From NCBI GenBank assembly GCA_030629295.1, contig DAOVPH010000079.1:1-7317 (forward strand): DNA of 7,317 bases. The letters are read 5' to 3'. The position numbers and the translations under genes are program-made. The notes below the pieces were generated by a model. It saw nothing but the letters and a program-made list of their open reading frames with translations, made no database searches and had not been told where the DNA came from. Shown here piece by piece: positions 1 through 5,817 of the stretch. The stretch's first letter is position 1; each line of letters starts with the position of its first letter. The stretch comes from Candidatus Latescibacterota bacterium (GTDB lineage: Bacteria; Latescibacterota; MVCY01).

Positions 1-851
1 CAGGCAATCGCCAATTGGGCCAGCGAAATACCATGTCCCTCGGCGATCGGCTTGAACTCATCCAGCATCGCAGCAATCTTGCGGCGGTTCTCCACCCCGA
101 AGCGCGGCGAATCGTTCCGCAGGTCACCGTTAGCAAACTTCCTTTCCGGGCCGACCTTACCCGTCAGCAGCCCCTGCGCCAACGGCGAGTATGCCAGCAT
201 TGCGATGTTGTTCTCGCGGCAATACGGCAAAAGCTCAGCCTCGATCTGACGGTCGAGCATACTAAATTTCTCCTGGTCGCTGTCCACTACGCCGGTTTTG
301 CGGTAGTCGATGAGTTGCTCGATGGTGACGTTGCTCACGCCGATGGCGCGGATCTTGCCTTCGTCTCTTAGTTCCAGCAGGCAGGCCATCGTCTCCTCGA
401 TCGGCGTGGTCGAGTCATGCCAGTGTGTCTGGTACAGATCAATGTAATCGGTTCCGAGGTAACGCAGGCTCCTTTCTATCTCATTGCGAATAGACGCCGG
501 GGCAAGGTAGCCATAGACCTTCATCTTCGACGGCCCCTTGGTTCGGTGTCTCTCATCTGAATGAAAAAAGAAATCGCCTCGCTCGCCCTCCCAGACCAGC
601 CCACATTTAGTGGCCAGCACGACTTTGTCCCTTCGTCCCGCAATGGCCTTACCGACGATCTGCTCCGAGAGACCGAAGCCGTACATCGGGGCTGTGTCGA
701 TGAGGTTTATTCCGACATCGATGGCTGTGTGGATAGCCTCGATAGCAGTGGTCTCATCCGCACCACCCCACATCCAGCCGCCGATGGCCCAGGCCCCAAA
801 GCCGACGACTGATGCTTGAATACCCGATGCTCCTAAAGATCTGTATTGCAT
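1..851 (-). CDS. Aldo/keto reductase, C-terminus cut by window edge
   Basis: NAD(P)H-dependent oxidoreductase of the aldo/keto reductase (AKR) superfamily, expected to be a cytosolic (alpha/beta)8 barrel that reduces or oxidises a carbonyl/alcohol, often on a sugar. From the ATG at 851 I read 283 codons in one uninterrupted frame to the window edge. The opening MQYRSLGASGI is the usual AKR N-terminus. The catalytic tetrad is visible as D52 and Y57 (in LIDTAPMYG), K82 (in LATK) and H143 (in QTHWHD). The stretch GKIRAIGVSN and the later AYSPLAQGLLTGK are also family hallmarks. Members usually run to about 310-340 residues, so the C-terminal part, with some of the cofactor-binding residues, lies outside. 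The start is fixed by AAGGAGT eight bases upstream. It follows the URO-D gene at 906-2084 by 54 bp on the same strand. It is visibly GC-richer than that gene. The substrate is unknown; family assignment is secure. Confidence 0.94.
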   Translation of the reverse strand, partial: MQYRSLGASGIQASVVGFGAWAIGGWMWGGADETTAIEAIHTAIDVGINLIDTAPMYGFGLSEQIVGKAIAGRRDKVVLATKCGLVWEGERGDFFFHSDERHRTKGPSKMKVYGYLAPASIRNEIERSLRYLGTDYIDLYQTHWHDSTTPIEETMACLLELRDEGKIRAIGVSNVTIEQLIDYRKTGVVDSDQEKFSMLDRQIEAELLPYCRENNIAMLAYSPLAQGLLTGKVGPERKFANGDLRNDSPRFGVENRRKIAAMLDEFKPIAEGHGISLAQLAIA

Positions 852-859
852 GGTTTGAT

Positions 860-866
860 ACTCCTT
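860..866 (-). promoter_or_regulatory. Ribosome binding site of the aldo/keto reductase
   Basis: AAGGAGT on the minus strand, 8 bases before the ATG at 851. It fixes the reductase start and indicates the gene is translated independently although it follows another gene closely. Confidence 0.8.
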
Positions 867-870
867 CCTT

Positions 871-896
871 CAGAAATGAAAAAGGGGAAATTTCTG
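871..896 (-). repeat. 7-bp perfect inverted repeat between URO-D gene and reductase gene
   Basis: CAGAAAT at 871-877 and its reverse complement ATTTCTG at 890-896 flank a 12-base purine-rich spacer (on the + strand). It lies between the stop of the gene at 906-2084 and the ribosome binding site of the reductase. There is no T-tract directly after the hairpin in the direction of transcription, so it does not look like an intrinsic terminator. It could be an mRNA processing or stability element or simply chance. Confidence 0.35.
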
Positions 897-905
897 GCCG
901 CAAAT

Positions 906-2084
906 TCAGGCCCTTTTGGGGTAAGGATATTCTACGCTTGCCCGATAAAGCTGGGATATATTTGCAGGAGATGCCCGAGGGGCAACGGAACATGCTGTTG
1001 AAAGTATATATCCCCCGGCTTTACCTGCTTGTTGAATAAGCCAAACTGCCTTGTTGTAAACATCCTCCTTTGTTCCTTTAAGAAGTACATTTACTGGATC
1101 AAGGTTCCCCTTCAGGAAAATCTTTTCACCAAATTTCTCCTTAACCTTCCCAATCTCTGTATTACCCAGGGGTGGGGGATCCATAGTATCTATGCCGTCA
1201 TAGCCTGCCTCTATCATAAGATCTGTTCTGTCACCAATTGCCCCGCAGGTGTGAACATAGATTGTGAGTCCTGTTTCTCGGTGGACCTTGTCCACAACAT
1301 ACTTCTCATAGGGTAGAACAAATCTCCTGTAGAAATCCCTTGAAATGAAACCACCCCCTGCAAATGCAGAAGAAACAAGAATAGCATCAACTCCTGTGGT
1401 TGCTTGAAGCATAGTGAACTCTCCAGTTCCCTTAGAGAGATTTTCTAAAATTTTCTCGCATTTTTGAGGATTATCTATAAGAGCCATCAAGGCATTGGAG
1501 TGGTCAAAGAACTCCATAAACTGGGTAAAGGGAGAAAAGATCTCTGATGAAACATGAAAGTCTTTTCCTGCTATTTCCACCACATACTTCAGGGTATCCA
1601 TCAGGTATTCAGGGAAAAAATCCCTGTTATGGGGACCGTGCTCTTTGCTGAAACCGTAGTAATAGGGGTGTTTTACTCCGGTAATATCATGGGGCTCTAT
1701 GTAGAAAAAATCCTCTGGATCAATCTCATCAAGAGTTAGCCGTTCTTTTCCAGAGAAATGATGAACATTATCATTATCAGGGCAAATGCTATAAGAACCA
1801 TCATCCCAGTAAATGACAGTTTCTCCTCCCCGTCTGTCCCTTTTAACGATGTGATTTTCCCAATCTCCCTCTCTACCCGGAAGGTTCACCAGAATTCCAT
1901 CAAAGTGGTATTTCTCCGCCAACATTTTGAGTGCATCGCCAAAAACCTTTGGGGAAAACCAGATCAGGTAAGGCTCATAGGGAGTATTTATCATATAATG
2001 TCCCAAGGAGAGCTGACAAAAAACTGGCACCCGGTCAGCTTCCTCATGATTCATAGCAAGCCTTATCCGCTCCTTACCTGTCAT
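906..2084 (-). CDS. URO-D family protein with MtaA-type zinc motif (probable corrinoid methyltransferase)
   Basis: A 392-residue member of the uroporphyrinogen decarboxylase superfamily, a TIM-barrel fold that includes heme-pathway HemE and the zinc-dependent methyltransferases MtaA, MtbA and CmuA. The N-terminus MTGKERIRLAMNHEEADRVP is the usual family opening. The zinc-ligand pattern His-X-Cys...Cys is present: H278 and C280 in YVHTCGAIGD, and C365 in LSTACSVAPR. HemE lacks this pattern, so a methyltransferase (methyl-corrinoid to acceptor, or substrate to corrinoid) is more likely than porphyrin decarboxylation. Barrel-end motifs AGYDGIDTMDP (293-303) and LKGNLDP (324-330) are typical. It starts 18 bp after the MttB-like gene, which suggests the two act together as methyltransferase partners; that is inference. 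It ends in TGA. The residue spacing argues for a functional metal site. The acceptor (tetrahydrofolate, coenzyme M or other) cannot be told. Confidence 0.88.
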   Translation of the reverse strand: MTGKERIRLAMNHEEADRVPVFCQLSLGHYMINTPYEPYLIWFSPKVFGDALKMLAEKYHFDGILVNLPGREGDWENHIVKRDRRGGETVIYWDDGSYSICPDNDNVHHFSGKERLTLDEIDPEDFFYIEPHDITGVKHPYYYGFSKEHGPHNRDFFPEYLMDTLKYVVEIAGKDFHVSSEIFSPFTQFMEFFDHSNALMALIDNPQKCEKILENLSKGTGEFTMLQATTGVDAILVSSAFAGGGFISRDFYRRFVLPYEKYVVDKVHRETGLTIYVHTCGAIGDRTDLMIEAGYDGIDTMDPPPLGNTEIGKVKEKFGEKIFLKGNLDPVNVLLKGTKEDVYNKAVWLIQQAGKAGGYILSTACSVAPRASPANISQLYRASVEYPYPKRA

Positions 2085-2085
2085 A

Positions 2086-2101
2086 AAGGAAAAATCTCCT
2101 T
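2086..2101 (-). promoter_or_regulatory. Ribosome binding site inside a short hairpin, before the URO-D gene at 906-2084
   Basis: On the minus strand AAGGAGA (2101-2095) precedes the ATG at 2084, with the core AGGAG 11 bases away. AAGGA (2101-2097) can pair with TCCTT (2090-2086) across a 6-base loop, with a further G-U pair possible, partly hiding the site. The upstream gene's TAG stop (2105-2103) abuts this hairpin, so a ribosome finishing the MttB-like gene would open it. This suggests translational coupling; the stem is short and the effect is inferred. Confidence 0.5.
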
Positions 2102-2102
2102 C

Positions 2103-3584
2103 CTACATAAGTTCCCTTTTTGCCCTGGCCAGAACTTTCTCCAATGCCCGCATTTTCTCCTCCGGCCATCCTGGCGGTTGGTACGCTTTTGCATTCTCCC
2201 TCCAGAGGTGGTCACACTTATCTAATATGCTCTTTTCATTTCCTTCCCAGGCACCGGGTTTGGGTTCATCTGTCAGAAACACTTTGGATGACCATAACTC
2301 ACGAAAGTGTCTAAAGGTATGATCGCTGCTCAGAAACTCTTTTCCCTCCCTGACATTCTCACAAATTTCTTCAAAAGGCAGGGATTCCTCATCGACAGAT
2401 ATCTTATCTTTCAACGCGAACTGGGACTTCCTGATCTCCATATCCAGCATCATCTGGGTGGGTGAGCCCATTCCTCCGTTGTCCAGGGTGCCCATTCCCG
2501 GATAGCAAATATCGGGATTTCCAGTCAGCCTGGAGTAGCAATGAACGCCGTAGAAATTCTCATATACGGTCTGTAATCCCGGGCGTTTTGTTCCGGGGCT
2601 GAAGAAGACCTCAACCCACAGGTGCCCTCCAAAGCAGGCATCAAACAGCTCCTTGACCGCTAAGTTGAGCATCGCCGTTTCCGGCCCATAGCAGGTGACA
2701 TTGCCGGTTTTCATATCCAGGACATTGGAGATCATCCTCCCACTGAGGTCGGCTTCCGGGTCCATATAAAAGGCAGCCACCATACCCCCCAAGATCTCTG
2801 CCGCGCTCATCACGATGGAACCTGCCAAAGTAACCGGCGTCGATACCCCGATGGTGGGCATAGAAGCTATGTGAAACCGCTTTATCTCCTTCTTTACTCT
2901 TTCCACCATCTCCTCAGCAGACCTTTCCTCTAAAATAAGAGGGGAGGTGATACATTGTGAGCCGGCTAAGAGGGGCGTGCGACCGGGCTCATCGCTGATG
3001 ATTTCACCGATCTCTTTGAGATACTTGATCTGCCTGGGATCAATGGCCTCGATGCCGTCGACTTTGTCCGTATATTTGAGACCTAAGATGAGCGAATCTA
3101 TCCTCTCTGTGGGTTGGGGAATATCCTGTCGATACCAGGTGCTGATGTAGCCTATCTCTGGGGTGGATTGAGCAAATTTCATCATCTCGACGAAAATGGG
3201 AGTATCCACAGGAACAGCTTTCCCGCTCGGATAGTCATAGAACTTAGTAGGCCCACAGTCGAAGGCGGATATCACAAATTCCCGTCCCAGTTTCTTGCGA
3301 ATCTCCTCCTGCTTGTTCGTCCACAGAATACTATGTGTCCAGTCTATCCCGCAAGTGAGATAAAGAGACTGATCGTCTGCATCTTGTTCTTGAGTCCTCT
3401 TCTGGTTAGAGACCATCTCCTCGATCATCTCTTTGGGGATTTTTATCCTTCCGGAAGGGCTCTGGGAACAACCATTTTTGAGCAAAGTGGCGGAAATATG
3501 CTCGCTGGCGATCTTCATCCCCACCTTCCAGAGCAAATCGCAGACCTTGTCTTTAAGCATCTCTTTTTCTTCTAAAGATAACAT
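2103..3584 (-). CDS. MttB-superfamily (trimethylamine methyltransferase-like) protein, non-pyrrolysine type
   Basis: A 493-residue member of the MttB superfamily (COG5598), cytosolic TIM-barrel enzymes that transfer a methyl group from a methylated or quaternary amine to a corrinoid protein. Family signatures are visible: MPTIGVSTPVTLAGSIVMSA (242-261), continuing into an AEILGGMV helix; the region PGMGTLDNGG followed by a P-T-Q-x3-LDMEI segment (362-384), which corresponds to the pyrrolysine-bearing area of true MttB; and a C-terminal EEICENVREGKEFLSSDHTF stretch (405-424). The frame has no internal stop, so no pyrrolysine is encoded inside. It therefore belongs with the non-Pyl relatives, of which MtgB (glycine betaine) and similar betaine or carnitine demethylases are characterised. 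Substrate here is unknown. It sits 22 bp after the glycosidase-like gene and 18 bp before a zinc-type URO-D gene. The stop is TAG. No corrinoid partner lies in the window. Confidence 0.88.
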   Translation of the reverse strand: MLSLEEKEMLKDKVCDLLWKVGMKIASEHISATLLKNGCSQSPSGRIKIPKEMIEEMVSNQKRTQEQDADDQSLYLTCGIDWTHSILWTNKQEEIRKKLGREFVISAFDCGPTKFYDYPSGKAVPVDTPIFVEMMKFAQSTPEIGYISTWYRQDIPQPTERIDSLILGLKYTDKVDGIEAIDPRQIKYLKEIGEIISDEPGRTPLLAGSQCITSPLILEERSAEEMVERVKKEIKRFHIASMPTIGVSTPVTLAGSIVMSAAEILGGMVAAFYMDPEADLSGRMISNVLDMKTGNVTCYGPETAMLNLAVKELFDACFGGHLWVEVFFSPGTKRPGLQTVYENFYGVHCYSRLTGNPDICYPGMGTLDNGGMGSPTQMMLDMEIRKSQFALKDKISVDEESLPFEEICENVREGKEFLSSDHTFRHFRELWSSKVFLTDEPKPGAWEGNEKSILDKCDHLWRENAKAYQPPGWPEEKMRALEKVLARAKRELM

Positions 3585-3590
3585 AATAAC

Positions 3591-3597
3591 ACCTCCT
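3591..3597 (-). promoter_or_regulatory. Strong ribosome binding site of the MttB-like gene
   Basis: AGGAGGT on the minus strand, within TAAAGGAGGTG, ends 6 bases before the ATG at 3584. A near-perfect anti-16S match at good spacing fixes the start and suggests high translation. Confidence 0.85.
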
Positions 3598-3606
3598 TTA
3601 CAAACG

Positions 3607-5601
3607 CTATTTTACCGCAATCACCTCGTACTCCTGCAGGCGAGGCACAGTGATCTCCACAAATTCGTCCTTCATCTGCCATCTTGGTGGAGCCTGTCCC
3701 AATAGGCAGGTGACGCTGGCAGCTTTTATTCCGGGGAGTTTCAGAACGACATTTTCCACCGGAATAATATTCTCTATCGGTCTTTTGAGTCCTGAGGAGA
3801 AATTGATCAGGTGAATCAGTAAGGTATTCCCCTTCTTTCTCAAAGTCACCTCCACACTTTCAGGCGTGTTTTCCAGAATAAGCTGACGTTTGAGCTCCGA
3901 GTCGAAGATGCGCTGAAAAAGGGACAGGTATTTGGGGAACTTATAATCGAAATAAGTCTGAAAGAAGTTGCCACATAAGTAATAGGCTCTGCCTTCCCCA
4001 AACTGATTTTTACAGACGGCTGGAAAGGATGATATGATTATCGGCTGATAGCTCCCTTTGGTGTTTTGCGACACATATCCCATAACCGCAGCTGACTGCG
4101 GTTCGACCTTCATCACATAGGTACAAGCCGGGAAGAATTCCTCTCCGATCTGGAAATAGTTTTCGAATGTACCGTATTCTTCGATCCCCCGATAGCGGAC
4201 GCCCAGAAGCTTTGACAGACCAAAATCTTCCTGCTGGCTGGGTCGAGAATAAAGCGATGTTTCAAAGGACGCCATCAGTTTGCCGCCGTTTTCGACATAT
4301 TTTTCCAGCAGCGTAATTTCATCAGGCATCAGACAGGCACAGTTGGGCAGCACAAGGAGCTTTACATCACCAATTCCCTCTGCGCTGTCCACCACTTTGA
4401 AGGGGATATGCGCTCGCTGCAGCATCTCGTAAGCACCCTGAAAACTCTTCATATAATCCCTTTTCACTTCAATTGTCTCGCCCGTGAAGTCGCTCTGGGG
4501 GATTTCACCGCCATAAGTATTAGCCGTCTGGTACGACCAGAATAATCCTACTTCAGCAACGTTTTGGGTTTCCGAAAAGTACTCTTCGTTTTTGGCCACC
4601 CAGTCGTTTATTTCTTTTATGATCTTGTCAGCAGCAGCGTCGGGAAAGGTATATCCAATCCAGTAATTGGCCCCGTTGGCTAAGGTTTGAGCACATTCTA
4701 TCTTCAGCTCTGCTGGAGGTAAGGGATTTCGGTTCCAGGGGGAATGCTTGTGAGCGATGAAGATCACTCGTGGTTTATTCGGTGCCTGGGCCTCTAGACC
4801 CTTTGCCGTCATCCCCGGCTTGAATATGGGAGTCCCGATGAGCTTCCCGTAGATAAAGCCACCCTCGGCACCGACTAAGTCCTGGTAGGGTTCCAGTTTG
4901 CGATTGTGTCTCCCAGATGCCCAACTGGGACGCAGCGACTCGCCATTCAGATAAATGGCCGCATCCAGATTCGCCCCTTTGCAGACCTGGTAAGCGTCCT
5001 TCATATACTCAGCCATGGAGTCCTCTTGAAATTCCACTAACAGATGATGGTCAGGATTTGCCAGCTCTCCTTTTTTGGGAAGCTCCTTGCCGTGGCACTT
5101 TTGGAACTTAGATTGACAAGACTCACAATAGCAGCCTTCCCAGTGGAAGCAAGGACCATCCAAAAATATACCATCAACTCCAAGCTGAGCAAATCTGCGG
5201 ACGTGTTCGTAAGAATAGTCCCGCCAACTCGTGTTCACGCAGCTCATCACTCCGTTCCCATAGACCTTGTCAATGAGCTTCCCCTGGAAATCGTATTGAA
5301 ACCAGTGGGGATTTTCCTCAGCCATCTCCAGCGAATACCAGTGGACATTGTAGTAGACGAACAGCCTTATTCCCCGGCGATGGGCAGCCTCTAAGTACTG
5401 GGCTAAAATCTCCCAGGCAGGTTCGATGGAACCGTGAGCAATGACAACGCCGGTTTGATGGGGAAAGAAGTGCTCGGCATTGAAGCCCAGGCCGGCTTTC
5501 TTGTCCAGGCTTTTCTCGATTTGGAACTCGCCGCGCTCAACTTCTTGGAGATTAACCAGGCTGAAGTCGGCGATCCTTAAGGGTCTTTTTAACCAGTCCA
5601 T
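3607..5601 (-). CDS. Glycoside-hydrolase-like protein (GHL6 / beta-galactosidase trimerisation-type)
   Basis: A 664-residue protein with the layout of hypothetical glycosyl hydrolase 6 (GHL6) proteins. Residues 1-340 look like a TIM barrel: RRGIRLFVYYNVHWYS (75-90), then VDGIFLDGP (142-150), whose acidic residues D143 and D148 sit where such barrels carry active-site carboxylates. A Cys cluster CYCESC (157-162, with C151 nearby) resembles the metal-binding clusters of GH42-type enzymes. Residues 348-470 resemble the glutamine-amidotransferase-like beta-galactosidase trimerisation domain, including KLLVLPNCACLMPDEITLLE (414-433) and YVENGGKLMASFE (435-447). Residues 575-664 resemble the C-terminal beta-sandwich, with LIHLINFSS and a final RLQEYEVIAVK. 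There is no signal peptide or membrane segment, so a cytosolic protein acting on an imported small glycoside is likely. It begins 216 bp after the upstream URO-D gene and may head a transcript with the two genes after it. Stop is TAG. Activity is not proven for this family; catalytic residues are assigned only by position. Confidence 0.82.
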   Translation of the reverse strand: MDWLKRPLRIADFSLVNLQEVERGEFQIEKSLDKKAGLGFNAEHFFPHQTGVVIAHGSIEPAWEILAQYLEAAHRRGIRLFVYYNVHWYSLEMAEENPHWFQYDFQGKLIDKVYGNGVMSCVNTSWRDYSYEHVRRFAQLGVDGIFLDGPCFHWEGCYCESCQSKFQKCHGKELPKKGELANPDHHLLVEFQEDSMAEYMKDAYQVCKGANLDAAIYLNGESLRPSWASGRHNRKLEPYQDLVGAEGGFIYGKLIGTPIFKPGMTAKGLEAQAPNKPRVIFIAHKHSPWNRNPLPPAELKIECAQTLANGANYWIGYTFPDAAADKIIKEINDWVAKNEEYFSETQNVAEVGLFWSYQTANTYGGEIPQSDFTGETIEVKRDYMKSFQGAYEMLQRAHIPFKVVDSAEGIGDVKLLVLPNCACLMPDEITLLEKYVENGGKLMASFETSLYSRPSQQEDFGLSKLLGVRYRGIEEYGTFENYFQIGEEFFPACTYVMKVEPQSAAVMGYVSQNTKGSYQPIIISSFPAVCKNQFGEGRAYYLCGNFFQTYFDYKFPKYLSLFQRIFDSELKRQLILENTPESVEVTLRKKGNTLLIHLINFSSGLKRPIENIIPVENVVLKLPGIKAASVTCLLGQAPPRWQMKDEFVEITVPRLQEYEVIAVK

Positions 5602-5603
5602 TT

Positions 5604-5615
5604 GAGGTACCTCCT
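5604..5615 (-). promoter_or_regulatory. Ribosome binding site overlapping a 10-bp perfect palindrome
   Basis: AGGAGGT (5615-5609 on the minus strand) lies 7 bases before the ATG at 5601 and fixes the start of the glycosidase-like gene. It overlaps GAGGTACCTC (5604-5613), a perfect 10-bp palindrome. As RNA the palindrome leaves almost no loop, so a hairpin is unlikely; a protein-binding role is possible but unsupported. Confidence 0.75.
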
Positions 5616-5671
5616 TGTTTGTTATTTGTTATTAGAAGGGAAGGGCAAAATCTTGAGTGCCTGCGACCTTC

Positions 5672-5690
5672 GTCATTCAGGAGGAATGAC
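5672..5690 (-). repeat. 7-bp perfect hairpin, possibly part of a dispersed intergenic repeat
   Basis: GTCATTC (5672-5678) and GAATGAC (5684-5690) are perfect reverse complements around a 5-base loop. The surrounding wording, a GTCATTC...GAATGACGAAGGTCGC pattern on the minus strand, resembles short palindromic repeats common between genes in many uncultured bacterial genomes. Only one copy is in the window, so the repeat nature is not shown here. Confidence 0.45.
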
Positions 5691-5817
5691 ATTTCGCTCA
5701 ATACTATATGAGTGGCCCCCTGTGATCGCTTACATTCAACCACTCGCAACAACTCCGATTTGCTAAAACTCTGGAAATCTGGACTCATTTGAATCGCGGC
5801 CTGAGCCAGAGATGCCC

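Larger units (their letters stand above)
5602..5817 (-). other. 216-bp non-coding gap upstream of the glycosidase-like gene
   Basis: This is the only sizeable gap in the window. In the direction of transcription it holds two imperfect complementary segments near 5697-5745, the hairpin at 5672-5690, then two tandem TAACAAA copies (5631-5625 and 5624-5618) and the ribosome binding site. A TATAGT hexamer at 5708-5703 resembles a -10 box but has no convincing -35 partner 17 bases upstream. A GTG-started frame of 89 codons crosses the gap (5552-5821) but shows no recognisable protein features and runs into the strong ribosome binding site. I see no clear terminator. The gap probably contains a promoter or the remains of an intergenic repeat. 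Confidence 0.4.

Noticed and set aside
906..2084. HemE, the heme-pathway uroporphyrinogen decarboxylase
   Set aside because: The His-X-Cys...Cys zinc motif and the lack of any heme-synthesis neighbours favour a methyltransferase-type family member.
1758..2225. 155-codon plus-strand frame
   Set aside because: Antisense to two well-supported genes, with low-complexity composition and no family features.
3114..3575. 153-codon plus-strand frame
   Set aside because: Entirely antisense to the N-terminal part of the MttB-like gene; no motif or ribosome binding site.
2103..3584. Pyrrolysine-containing true MttB
   Set aside because: The frame is uninterrupted across the region where pyrrolysine sits in MttB; the only amber codon is the terminal one.
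5703..5708. TATAGT as a -10 promoter box on the minus strand
   Set aside because: No acceptable -35 hexamer at 16-18 bases upstream; kept only as a remark on the gap.
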